Source: BOG-1155 sp963717985 | Lineage (GTDB): Bacteria; Desulfobacterota; Syntrophorhabdia; Syntrophorhabdales; WCHB1-27 | Assembly (NCBI GenBank): GCA_963717985.1 | Contig: CAVQYC010000005.1 | Location: 186,001 to 250,000, forward strand | Reading direction: 5' to 3' | Length of the DNA stretch: 64,000 bases | Shown here: positions 16,529 through 25,078 of the stretch, one piece after another | Layout: each line of letters begins with the position of its first letter | How positions within the stretch are numbered: the first letter of the stretch is position 1 | Translations under genes and position numbers: made by a program | Notes under the pieces: model-generated | What the model was told of the DNA's origin: nothing | Database searches by the model: none | What the model saw: only the letters and a program-made list of their open reading frames with translations

Positions 16529-16909
16529 ATGGAAAAAGCAGTGATTCAGCCACAAAAGGTGCTTATTGTCGACGACGAATATTTGATCCGATGGGCCCTC
16601 GCCCAATCCCTGTCGGAGGCGGGATACGAAGTAACCGCTGTGGAAGACGGGTGGAAGGCGCTCGAAACCGCGCAAAAGGAGAGCTTCGACTTCGTGGTGA
16701 CCGACCTCGCCATGCCCGGACTCGATGGATGGCAGTTGCTCGAGATGCTTTTGCAGATCCACACGCCGCCTCGTGTTATCGTAATCACCTCCGAAGTGGA
16801 AGAAAACTGCCAGGGAAAGGTGAAGGAGCGGGGAGGATGCGCCTACGTCGAGAAGGATCGTCTTATCCCTGGGGTCTGGGAGGCATTGAAGGCCGCATCC
16901 GGCGAATAA
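16529..16909 (+). CDS. Single-domain response regulator (CheY-like receiver)
   Basis: 126 residues from the ATG at 16529. The receiver signatures are complete: acidic pair DD at 15-16, phosphoacceptor Asp at about 59 in VVTDLAMPG, the switch Thr in VIVITSE and a Lys in the last strand (CAYVEKD). There is no output domain. It is divergent from the PhnD-like/kinase pair and is the only receiver in the window, so it may be the kinase partner; that link is inferred from proximity. Confidence 0.9.
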   Translation: MEKAVIQPQKVLIVDDEYLIRWALAQSLSEAGYEVTAVEDGWKALETAQKESFDFVVTDLAMPGLDGWQLLEMLLQIHTPPRVIVITSEVEENCQGKVKERGGCAYVEKDRLIPGVWEALKAASGE

Positions 16910-17059
16910 ACCTCATCACATAATTCCGCCTAAGAAACGCGTTCCAGCCCCTCCCGCATCCACGCCGGCAGTATCCATCGGCAGACGCCGGAGGAGGGAA
17001 TTCTTCAGAGCCCATGCCTCGATATGGGACGAGCAATCTTTATGCCTGCCTTCGACCCG

Positions 17060-17905
17060 CTAGACGTTTCCCGGTTTTCCATTAACCAGTATGGCCGGGG
17101 AGAAAATGATCCTCTCGAAGGTCCGGTTGAGGCTGTTGCTATGAAAATTCTCCATGGGCGGGGCATCCGGGAACTCCACATTGTCGCCGGGTTTCACCTT
17201 TGTCTCCGTCACGGCAGCCCAGAGCTTTTTGCCGTTCTCCTCCACCTCGATATAGGTGTACCCGGCGGCGTTCATCGTTGCTACGACCCTTCCTTTGTGG
17301 GCTGTGCCGGCGTTCATCCCATGAGGCATCAACCCTCCGTGGGGGTTGGCCACAGACGCACTCCCCGGCTGGGTCATGGCGGCGCCGGCGGGGACTTCCT
17401 CAACCTTCAAGCCCGCGTGGGGGTTGGCTGCGGAGGCTCTCCCGGGCTGGACTACGGCGGTCTGCATCTTCCCGTTGACCGCCACTATGGGGGAGAAAAT
17501 TATACTCTCGAAGGTCCGGTCGAGGCTTTTACTGTAAAAGTTCTTCATGGGTGGAAGGTCCGGTATTTCGACCATGTCCCCCTGCTTAACCTTAGTTCGC
17601 ATCACGGCAGCCCAGAGCTTTTTGCCGTTCTCCTCCATCTCGATATACGTGTACCCGGCAGCATCCACGGTTGAGACGACCCTGCCCGCGTGAGGCGGGC
17701 GGATGGAGGCTTCCGGAGTCTGAGGCGCGAGGCCCGCGTGCGGATTGCTTTCGGAGGCGTTTCCGGGACCGGACGCGCCGACCTGCGTCCCGGACCCGGG
17801 TATCGTGCCCTGCGGGGCCATGCCTTCCTGGTTTTTCGGCTTTTCCTTACAGCAGACTAGTGCGAAGGCGGCGACCGCCACCAGTGCAATTATCGTTTTT
17901 TTCAT
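17060..17905 (-). CDS. NrfJ-related lipoprotein with duplicated domain
   Basis: 281 residues from the ATG at 17905 after AAAGGGGG. A signal sequence ends in ALVCC, a lipoprotein-like but non-standard lipobox. Two copies of an NrfJ-type beta domain (GRVVSTVDAAGYTYIEMEEN and GRVVATMNAAGYTYIEVEEN, each followed by GKKLWAAV, a KVKxGD turn, PPMxNFxSxSLxRTFExIIFSP) occupy about 75-150 and 205-280. Each copy is preceded by ANPHAGL-like linkers repeated several times. NrfJ-related proteins accompany cytochrome c nitrite reductase and multiheme cytochromes; the biochemical role is not known. The usual protein has a single domain. Confidence 0.85.
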   Translation of the reverse strand: MKKTIIALVAVAAFALVCCKEKPKNQEGMAPQGTIPGSGTQVGASGPGNASESNPHAGLAPQTPEASIRPPHAGRVVSTVDAAGYTYIEMEENGKKLWAAVMRTKVKQGDMVEIPDLPPMKNFYSKSLDRTFESIIFSPIVAVNGKMQTAVVQPGRASAANPHAGLKVEEVPAGAAMTQPGSASVANPHGGLMPHGMNAGTAHKGRVVATMNAAGYTYIEVEENGKKLWAAVTETKVKPGDNVEFPDAPPMENFHSNSLNRTFERIIFSPAILVNGKPGNV

Positions 17906-17936
17906 GTGTTCCCCCTTTTTTGCGCAAGTGAACGTG

Positions 17937-17965
17937 AAAATAGCATATTTCCCCGACCGATACAA
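17937..17965 (-). promoter_or_regulatory. Probable sigma-70 promoter of the NrfJ-like gene
   Basis: On the minus strand TTGTAT (17960-17965) and TATTTT (17937-17942) are separated by 17 bases, 32 bases upstream of the start codon. Confidence 0.5.
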
Positions 17966-18019
17966 CCGGCCCAGACCCTTGTGCCCGCTTTCGGCGGACC
18001 ATGGAACTTGAGACGGCCG

Positions 18020-20992
18020 CTATTGGAGGATTATTTCGAAATACTTTTCTCCGCCGCCGAAAAAGGCCTTTCTCTCGACCGTGACTTTAACTTTGTCCCC
18101 TTTCTTCCGGTACAAGAGGTCTATCTTCAGGTCATCGACCGTGTGCACCGGGGAGCCGTCGATGGCAAGGAGTATGTCACCCTTTCTCATGCCCTCTTTT
18201 TGGGAAACACTGTTCCGGGGAAAACCCGTGATCTCTACTCTCCCGCCATCGTCCGCGAGAAGCACCATCAGTCTGGGGGAAACTTCCTCGGGAAAAGTGT
18301 CCGGGTAGAGCACGAAGTCTGCAATGCCCGGTCCGGGATCCATGTCGTTGAGAACGATGGCATAGTCGCCCCCGGTTCTTTCGGCTGCTCTCTTCGGAAT
18401 GCCGGAGCCGTACTGGAGATGGCCGCTCCCGGCGAGAACAACCATTTGATGATCGGGATGCTTCTCCAGGAACCCGGCGATCGAGTCGGCCATGGTCTCA
18501 TCCCAGAGGATCTGCGCCTGGTTGAAGAAGTCGAAGTCTCTCTTCCCGGCGGATTCGTGCTCCTGGAACGCCGCCCTCAGCCTTTCCCGGTAGGCATTGT
18601 CAGAGAAGTCCATCTGTGAGGGCACCAGCTTCTTTTCCTCCCCCGACAGGGAATCAAGGCCGGAGTGGAAAACTTTGTTGACGAGCTCCTTCTTCTGGTT
18701 CAGGGCGATTACGGGGATCCCCTCCGACCTCGCGAAGAGTAGGATGGGCCGGTAGAGCGCGTAATCGAATCCCCACCTTTTGAAGTATTCCGTGCCTCTC
18801 AATAACGCCTTCTCGTCTATACCGGCCTCAATGTACGCATTCAGCACATGCTGGAACGTCCGCTCGAACATCTCCATGCCGATCGCTATCTTTTTTCCCC
18901 GACCGTGGAGGTCCTTGATGATTTCCAACTCGGTCACGTGGTGGGAGAACCGGTCATGGGCCTCGCCCACGTAAATGATCTTTTTGTCCGCTACGCGCTG
19001 TATCACGTCCGGCAGGGTCTTGAGCGCCGCAATATTGACGGCTACGGTCTCCTTCAGCAGGGGCTGGTCTATTCCCCGCGAACTTTCATCGGTCTTTTTC
19101 ACCCTCACTGTGCCGTGATCGAAGGAGAGGTAGCTGTAATTCCCGTAGTGGAGGACTTTCGGAAATGCCTCTCCTGTCTCGTCCGCCGAGCGGCTGTCGA
19201 TGACGGCCGCAACCTTGCGGGGATTCCAGGGATTGTTTCGCACCTCCACGGAGAACCCGCCGACACCTGTAACTTTCCCGAAAACCTTACCCGTGATGGG
19301 GTTGTCTGCTCCGAGGACAACGAAGGAGCGGTCCCTGAGTTCATCCAGGGTCGAGCCGGGCCCGAGCGTGACCACCTTGTCGCCTGCGCCCTTGAACGCA
19401 GCCAGGACCTCCCTGTAAACCTCTCCGTGCGCGTCAGGGAGGACAACGGTCAGGTTTTTGTCGCCAAGGAGCCTGGCGATCACGGGAGGGAACTCCGCAG
19501 GCGATAGCATCCGCGCCACCTCGTAATCCTCGTCCACGACGAGCCTTTCGGGTGCTCCGTCCACAACCGTCTCGAAACGCCCCTTCTCCCCGGACAAGTG
19601 GAAAACGCGCCTTGTCTTGCCTTCTCTTGAATAGACCGTCACGGGAATATCGAGGACGAGAGGCTCCCTCCCCTGGGACACCTCAAAAGAGACGAGGAAC
19701 TTGCTCCCCGAGACCTTGACCTCTGCCTTTCCGAGGCGGAGGTCCGCAAGGCCAATCCGTCCGGTCCACTGCGTGAAAAACCAGCCCAGGTCTCCCTGAT
19801 AGCCCCTTTCAAATGCCTTTTCGATGTCCGACCAGGAGGCCCGCTTGAAACGCATCTCCTCGACAAAATACTTCACCGACCGGGAAAACCGCTCTCTGCC
19901 GACCAGGTCGCGAAGCATCTGAAATACCATGACGGCCTTTCCGTAGCCGATCGCCTGGGAGGCATTATCTGTCCTCTCCGTAAACGCTTTCAAAGGGAAT
20001 TCATTCCCGTCATTCACATAGCTCATGTAGTTGCTGAGGGCGCCCTTCCTGTAGTGCCAGCCCCGGCCCTTTTCTTCTTCATAGAGATGGTCGGCGAGGA
20101 AAGTGGTCAGCCCTTCCGCCCAGTTCCCTTCCTGGTAATCGATATAGACGAGATTTCCGAGCCACTGGTGCAGTATCTCGTGACCGAGGGACGTTTCCGG
20201 AATGAAGGGGAGTCTCACCACCTGTTGACCGAGCACCGTGTAGGTGGGCATGGAGTACCCCGTGGGCAGAAAATTCTCGACGATGGAGAATCTCTTGTAG
20301 GGAAAGGGACCGATGAGGTCCCCGTAGAGCGCCAGGTAGTGCTTTGCGTGCTCAAGGTACGTCTTCGCTAGATCCCGGTCTTCGGCAAAGAAATAGCCGA
20401 AGACTTCCACCCCCTGGAAGCTCTCCCTGGCGACCCTGTATCGATCCGTTGCCATGAGGTTGATGCCCGTGACCGGATGGGGAAAGGCACAGGCGAAGCG
20501 CGCGTTGCCGTCTTTCACGGTCTTCTCAATTGTCTCCGCCTCGGAAACCGCCTCAAAGCCCGCGGGAAGGGTGATCGTGAGCCCGTAAACACACATTTCA
20601 TCCGGCTTCGGATACCACGGGCCGGTCAGGAAGATCCCCCTCCCGTCGATGACGTTGTCGGGCTGCCCGTCGCGGTCCATCCGGAAAACGCTTTCATAGC
20701 GGATTTCGAGCGTCCCCTCGCGGGCGGGGCTGATGCTTATCGATTCGCCTTCCCCGGAGTAGGGTACGTCCGCTCCGTCAAGGCTCACATGGATCAATCT
20801 GAGCTTCCCCTTGTAGAGCTTCAGATGTTCCCCCCTTGCCACGGCTATCTTCGCGACGCCCTTGATGAGAGAGGCCGGGATGTCGAAGGAAACATCGAGG
20901 GTATAAGGGCGCGCACGTTCTGCGGAATACGCGGAGAACGGGCCCGCAACAGAGCATGCCAGCAGGAGAACCGGGAGGAGGAGTGTTTTCAT
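18020..20992 (-). CDS. M1-type metallopeptidase fused to ChaN/Tiki-like and PDZ domains
   Basis: 990 residues from the ATG at 20992, with a signal peptide to about SAYSAE. Residues about 30-450 are an M1-family fold with the zinc motif HEILHQWLGN at about 271 and the third ligand Glu in NWAEGL. By my count this Glu is 18 residues after the second His (19 in the family), and the aminopeptidase GxMEN motif is replaced by GYSMP. Residues about 640-890 are a ChaN/TraB-type (Tiki superfamily) domain with the signature VGEAHDRFSHH and GMEMFER and a closing VVLAGSGHLQYG. A PDZ domain (KGDILLAIDGSPVHTVDDL) forms the C-terminus. ChaN binds heme in other bacteria, so a role in heme or heme-protein turnover is possible. 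The three-part fusion is unusual. Confidence 0.85.
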   Translation of the reverse strand: MKTLLLPVLLLACSVAGPFSAYSAERARPYTLDVSFDIPASLIKGVAKIAVARGEHLKLYKGKLRLIHVSLDGADVPYSGEGESISISPAREGTLEIRYESVFRMDRDGQPDNVIDGRGIFLTGPWYPKPDEMCVYGLTITLPAGFEAVSEAETIEKTVKDGNARFACAFPHPVTGINLMATDRYRVARESFQGVEVFGYFFAEDRDLAKTYLEHAKHYLALYGDLIGPFPYKRFSIVENFLPTGYSMPTYTVLGQQVVRLPFIPETSLGHEILHQWLGNLVYIDYQEGNWAEGLTTFLADHLYEEEKGRGWHYRKGALSNYMSYVNDGNEFPLKAFTERTDNASQAIGYGKAVMVFQMLRDLVGRERFSRSVKYFVEEMRFKRASWSDIEKAFERGYQGDLGWFFTQWTGRIGLADLRLGKAEVKVSGSKFLVSFEVSQGREPLVLDIPVTVYSREGKTRRVFHLSGEKGRFETVVDGAPERLVVDEDYEVARMLSPAEFPPVIARLLGDKNLTVVLPDAHGEVYREVLAAFKGAGDKVVTLGPGSTLDELRDRSFVVLGADNPITGKVFGKVTGVGGFSVEVRNNPWNPRKVAAVIDSRSADETGEAFPKVLHYGNYSYLSFDHGTVRVKKTDESSRGIDQPLLKETVAVNIAALKTLPDVIQRVADKKIIYVGEAHDRFSHHVTELEIIKDLHGRGKKIAIGMEMFERTFQHVLNAYIEAGIDEKALLRGTEYFKRWGFDYALYRPILLFARSEGIPVIALNQKKELVNKVFHSGLDSLSGEEKKLVPSQMDFSDNAYRERLRAAFQEHESAGKRDFDFFNQAQILWDETMADSIAGFLEKHPDHQMVVLAGSGHLQYGSGIPKRAAERTGGDYAIVLNDMDPGPGIADFVLYPDTFPEEVSPRLMVLLADDGGRVEITGFPRNSVSQKEGMRKGDILLAIDGSPVHTVDDLKIDLLYRKKGDKVKVTVERKAFFGGGEKYFEIILQ

Positions 20993-21046
20993 GGGTTCTC
21001 TCAAAGTATAATCAGCGGATCGAGAATAGCCAGGGAAAACAGGGGG

Positions 21047-21679
21047 TCACTCCTCTTCGGCCGTTGTTTCCGGATGATCCGGCCGGCCGGTGATCATCTC
21101 CAACACGTGAGAGAAGGGGTTCCTGCCCATGGTCGACATGTAGACATGGACGATGAAGTAGTTGGCGAAGATATAGGCGGTCGCCAGGTGGATGGCGTCG
21201 AGGACGCGAAGGCCCCCAAGGAGCAATATGGTGTTGCGGAAAAGCAGGATATCGCTGTAAAAGATGCCGGTGATCACGATAACGGGCGTAAAGAGGAGCA
21301 TGGTCGAGACATAGGCGATCTTCTGCAGGGGGTTGAACTTTTCCTTTGCCGTCGCGGGAAAGGGGCTCGCGGCTCCCGTAAAGACGTCGAAGGCATAGTA
21401 TCGGGCCTGGAGGAAAAGGCCTTTCAGGTCCCGCGAGCGGATGGGGTAGTATTTCCTGAGGCTGCCTGTGGCGATACCGTACAGGAGCCAGAACATGAAA
21501 CTGCCGGCCATGGCGTAGCCGGCCCGCCTGTGGAGAATAACCGCGCTCCTGTAGTCCGGCATAAGATGGAGGTCGGGAATCATGAGACGCACGCCCGTGA
21601 TGATAAGCAGAAGGATGATCGCCGTGTTGACCCAGTGCCAGATCCTGAGCGGAAGGGGATGGAGCTCCTGCCGTCTCAT
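21047..21679 (-). CDS. Cytochrome b561-type membrane subunit
   Basis: 210 residues, four membrane helices with His residues for b-heme ligation (PLRIWHWVN in helix 1, LHRRAGY in helix 2, AIHLATAYIF and NYFIVHVYM in the last helices). This is the fold of Ni,Fe-hydrogenase or formate dehydrogenase b subunits. It overlaps the 13-heme gene by four bases, so the two products probably form a quinol-cytochrome c electron-transfer module in the inner membrane, like the Cbc systems of Geobacter. Confidence 0.88.
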   Translation of the reverse strand: MRRQELHPLPLRIWHWVNTAIILLLIITGVRLMIPDLHLMPDYRSAVILHRRAGYAMAGSFMFWLLYGIATGSLRKYYPIRSRDLKGLFLQARYYAFDVFTGAASPFPATAKEKFNPLQKIAYVSTMLLFTPVIVITGIFYSDILLFRNTILLLGGLRVLDAIHLATAYIFANYFIVHVYMSTMGRNPFSHVLEMITGRPDHPETTAEEE

Positions 21680-23376
21680 TTGCGCACCGTAAGGCGCAGC
21701 ACGACGTGCGCGGCCACCCCGACGAGAACGACTATGATTGTCATGAAGCCGAAGAAATCGATCAACTTAAGTCCCAGTTCCCAGCGTCCTCTCAAATGGA
21801 GGAATTTATATACATCGTCTTTTTTCATCTTTTCCTCGCCGACAAGGAAGAAATCGACCGACGTTCCTATGGGATATTTGGCAAGGAGGGTGCCTTTCAC
21901 CGGGATGTAGGTGCTCGAATCCCGCCCGGGTAGAAGGAGGAGCATGGAATCGTAAAAATGGGCCTCCCGGGAATGGCACGTCACGCACTGTCTTTCCCTG
22001 AGATGGGTCTCCGAGTAATCGTGGTATGCCTTCGTCACTATGATGGACGCATCGATCGTTACATTTTTGTCCCGCTGCGCGAGAAGGGTAAAAAGCCGGG
22101 CGATTTGCGTATCGGGCGAACCCTGTCGCTCCCCGAACGCTCGTGTCGGATCCTGGCCGGTGAGCGCGACCAGTTCATTGTAAGAAAGCTTGGCCTTTCC
22201 GGCGGGAGACTTCCGGACGAAGTAAAAGACCAGGCTTTTTTTTGATTGGGGGCTGTGGCACGTGGCGCACTCGAGGTAATCGAAGTGAAGGGATGTGTTG
22301 GGCAACCACGCGTGTCTCCTCACATAATCTTTATGACACCGCGAACAGACGGCCATTCGTGCCTTGGCCCCGAGCTCTTTGTACGACGTGATCCGGTGAG
22401 GGTTATGGCAGTCCACGCAGTGCGTCGCTCCAACCCTCACGTGAACCGACCTGCTGTACACGTCCTGCTGTGCCTCATGGCATTTCCTGCACACATGGAC
22501 GTTCTCCGACCCGCCTTCAGCTATCCTTCTCTGCGACAGGTGGCAGTCCGCGCACACTACCCCGGCACGTCCGTGTACCGTCCTCCCGAACTCTTTTGCG
22601 GAGGGGAGCTCCGGAATGAATATGCGGGTGTCTAGAGGTATTTCCAGGTTTTTACGGCCGGTAACCTGAAGCCTTCCTGTGGCAAAATGGCCGGTCGATC
22701 CGTGGCATGCGTCGCATGCAGCCGGTTTCGCCGTAACCGTATGGGAATCACCCCTGGCTTGATACGTTTTCTCCATGATATATCTGCCCTTGTACCCGGT
22801 GTGAAGCAAGTCCTCGAGGGCGTGCCATTCGGCCTGATCGATGAGGCCGTTGCCGTCCCTGTCAATCGCGGACGCCCTAAGCTCCTTTCCGCCTTTGATC
22901 TCCACATGCACCTTCACTTCGGTTCTGTCCACCTTTCCGTGACAGGCAATGCACATAAGCTGCTCCAGGTGCTTCTTACTCGATGGAAGGGTCCCATGGG
23001 AAGCGTTTGCATGGCATGAGGCGCAATATTTCTTATCCTTCTGCGGAAAATGCGCGTTATGACAGGATGCGCATGCTAAGCCCCTCTCTGCGTGAAGACT
23101 CCGGCTAAAGGAGTTCGCGGTTTTTTCGTGGCAGACGACGCACGCAGGCTGCGGCAGCTTGTCCGCGTGGGGTAGGGACGTTATGGCAGAATGGCAGTCG
23201 ACGCACGCCACGCCGCCATGAGAATACTTCTGGTAGGCGTCATGGCACTCCAGGCAGTCCTCGGTCTTGGGGGCAGCCCCGGCCCCGGCGCAAAAGAGCA
23301 CCAGGAGCGCCGCCGTGAAGAGAAGGACGCTCCCCTTCCCGTGCCATATATCTCTCATGAGAGAAATTAGATGCAA
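21676..23376 (-). CDS. 13-heme c-type cytochrome with EF-hand-like loop and C-terminal membrane anchor
   Basis: 566 residues from a TTG with AAGAGG upstream; the ATG at 23358 is the alternative start. After the signal peptide (ending near GAGAAP) there are 13 CXXCH motifs. Between hemes 6 and 7 lies a canonical calcium loop, DRDGNGLIDQAEW. After the last heme (CVTCHSRE) a segment of about 60 residues leads to a single membrane helix (FGFMTIIVVLVGVAAHVVL) and a basic tail. The anchor puts the hemes on the periplasmic side next to the b-type subunit encoded immediately downstream. The function is inferred to be quinol oxidation or reduction. Confidence 0.9.
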   Translation of the reverse strand: MHLISLMRDIWHGKGSVLLFTAALLVLFCAGAGAAPKTEDCLECHDAYQKYSHGGVACVDCHSAITSLPHADKLPQPACVVCHEKTANSFSRSLHAERGLACASCHNAHFPQKDKKYCASCHANASHGTLPSSKKHLEQLMCIACHGKVDRTEVKVHVEIKGGKELRASAIDRDGNGLIDQAEWHALEDLLHTGYKGRYIMEKTYQARGDSHTVTAKPAACDACHGSTGHFATGRLQVTGRKNLEIPLDTRIFIPELPSAKEFGRTVHGRAGVVCADCHLSQRRIAEGGSENVHVCRKCHEAQQDVYSRSVHVRVGATHCVDCHNPHRITSYKELGAKARMAVCSRCHKDYVRRHAWLPNTSLHFDYLECATCHSPQSKKSLVFYFVRKSPAGKAKLSYNELVALTGQDPTRAFGERQGSPDTQIARLFTLLAQRDKNVTIDASIIVTKAYHDYSETHLRERQCVTCHSREAHFYDSMLLLLPGRDSSTYIPVKGTLLAKYPIGTSVDFFLVGEEKMKKDDVYKFLHLRGRWELGLKLIDFFGFMTIIVVLVGVAAHVVLRLTVRK

Positions 23377-23839
23377 TAACCGGTCCTCTTGTCAAGAGAT
23401 GCATGGGTACCCGGCCGGCCCCGCGAAGGCAAGGTCCGCAGGCACGCAATGTCTCTGCGGGAAATGCAATTGTTCCCCGGCGGCATACCGGTCTCATGAG
23501 GGTGGTCAGAGGTTGGGGCGGACGTTTCCATTGCGCATAACGCCCCAGTCCGTTGCGGAAAATCACCCTGGAAACCGAGGGCACATAGATCCTCACCGAG
23601 GCGGGAAGACCATTCCGCCGCCAAAAGCACTCCTATCCCCGGGACCCAGAAAGACGGGAGCAGGGGTATGTGACTTGCAGGAGATGCACGGTCCCATTCG
23701 GCTTCAACTAAAAACTTGACAACCCCCTCCATTCAGGCTTGTAATAGAAAGCAGCCAGAAGATAGCGGGTAGATAAGGGTAAGTAAGGCGGCCCGGTATG
23801 AGCGGCCTACCCACAAAGAAAGGGTGCCATTCAGGATTC
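23377..23839. other. Divergent intergenic region between two cytochrome operons
   Basis: About 460 bases without a convincing gene. It holds a perfect 13-bp palindrome (CTCTTG-T-CAAGAG, 23386-23398) ten bases before the minus-strand start codon, a hairpin (CCGCAG 23436-23441 pairing with CTGCGG 23455-23460) and a + strand promoter (separate entry). I looked for a cyclic-dinucleotide (GEMM) riboswitch, which often precedes such genes, and found no match on either strand. Confidence 0.45.
23716..23745 (+). promoter_or_regulatory. Sigma-70-type promoter of the 11-heme cytochrome operon
   Basis: TTGACA (23716-23721) and TGTAAT (23740-23745) with an 18-base spacer, about 90 bases before the start codon of the first gene of the 23.8-29.3 kb operon. 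Confidence 0.6.
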
Positions 23840-25078
23840 ATGGTAAAGACGCCAAGATCGTTGCTCTTTTCCCTTATTGCTCTTTTCCTCCTACCGCTGC
23901 CGGCTTTTTCCGCGGAAAAGGACGCCCGTTGCATCTCCTGCCACGAAGGGCAGGCCTTCAAAGGAACCGCAGGCCGGGATACGGTGCCTCAACGCCTCAT
24001 GAAGACGGGCCTTCGGGACTCGGTTCACCGAGCTATCGCATGTATCGACTGCCATCGCGACGCAGCCCCTCTTCCCCATAGGAGGCCGCCGGCATTGGTC
24101 GACTGCACCGGGTGTCACGAGGAAGCGGCCCGCCAGTTCGGAAGAAGTGTCCACGGCGCCGCCTTTCGCCGGGGCGACAAGGACGCTCCGTCCTGTGCGT
24201 CCTGTCACGGAGAGCATCACATCCTGCCCGCCTCCGACCGGCGATCAACGGTTTTCAGCGGAAATCTGGTCATCCTTTGCGCGAGGTGCCATACGGATGC
24301 CGAGGTGCAGAAAACGCATCAGCTCCCTTCATCCGATGTGATAAAGGCCTATGAGAATAGTGTCCACGGGCGTCTCCTCAAAGAAGGGAGACAGGTGCAG
24401 GCTGCCGTCTGCATCGACTGCCATGGAAGCCATTTGATTCTCGGCCCGAAGGACCCTGAGTCGAAGACGAACAGGGGAAATATCCCCCGGGTGTGCGGCC
24501 GATGCCATGTAGAGGTCTACAACGAATACAAGGTGAGCATCCATGGGCGGGCCTTGGAGGAAGGAAAAATGGAGAGTCCGACATGCACCGACTGCCACGG
24601 AGAGCATACCCTCACCAGGGTGAGTGATCCGAAGGCCGGGGTGTATGTCGCCAATGTGGCCGCCACGTGCGCCCGATGTCACGAAAACCAGACGATCATC
24701 GCGAAATACAGGCTGCCCTCCGATCGCTATTCGACCTACCTCGGAAGCTTTCATGGAATTGCCATGAAGTATGGGGACATTACGGCGGCGAATTGCACGA
24801 GCTGCCACGAAGTACACCGAATACTACCCGCGGCGGAGGCTGAATCGAGCATAAACCCTCAGAATCTCGGCAGGACTTGCGGAAAATGCCATCCGGCAAT
24901 GAAGGACGCGGCCTCCTTAGGGAGGATTCACGTGGAAGCAAGAAAAGGGAGTTCTCTCGGCATGTATTTCGTGCGTAAGTTCTACGTGTGGTTCATAGGG
25001 ATCCTTATGGCCTTTTTCGTCGCATACATTGGCCTCGATGTATACGGCAGGATCAGGAGAAGAAAACATGGCCGATGA
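23840..25078 (+). CDS. 11-heme c-type cytochrome with C-terminal membrane anchor
   Basis: 412 residues from the ATG at 23840, which gives a standard signal peptide (MVKTPRS ... PLPAFSA); an ATG at 23798 would add 14 residues. Eleven CXXCH motifs are spaced 25-50 residues apart, many followed by SVHGR-type His segments that may supply distal ligands. One membrane helix (VWFIGILMAFFVAYIGLDVY) and a basic tail end the protein. It overlaps the b-type cytochrome gene by 11 bases. It is a paralogue of the 25741 gene, sharing the closing block SFHGxAxKxG ... SSINPxNLxRTCG. Confidence 0.92.
   Translation: MVKTPRSLLFSLIALFLLPLPAFSAEKDARCISCHEGQAFKGTAGRDTVPQRLMKTGLRDSVHRAIACIDCHRDAAPLPHRRPPALVDCTGCHEEAARQFGRSVHGAAFRRGDKDAPSCASCHGEHHILPASDRRSTVFSGNLVILCARCHTDAEVQKTHQLPSSDVIKAYENSVHGRLLKEGRQVQAAVCIDCHGSHLILGPKDPESKTNRGNIPRVCGRCHVEVYNEYKVSIHGRALEEGKMESPTCTDCHGEHTLTRVSDPKAGVYVANVAATCARCHENQTIIAKYRLPSDRYSTYLGSFHGIAMKYGDITAANCTSCHEVHRILPAAEAESSINPQNLGRTCGKCHPAMKDAASLGRIHVEARKGSSLGMYFVRKFYVWFIGILMAFFVAYIGLDVYGRIRRRKHGR

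Noticed and set aside
23399..23715. Possible GEMM-type cyclic dinucleotide riboswitch upstream of cytochrome genes
   Set aside because: The conserved core of the class is absent on both strands; only an isolated 6-bp hairpin is present.
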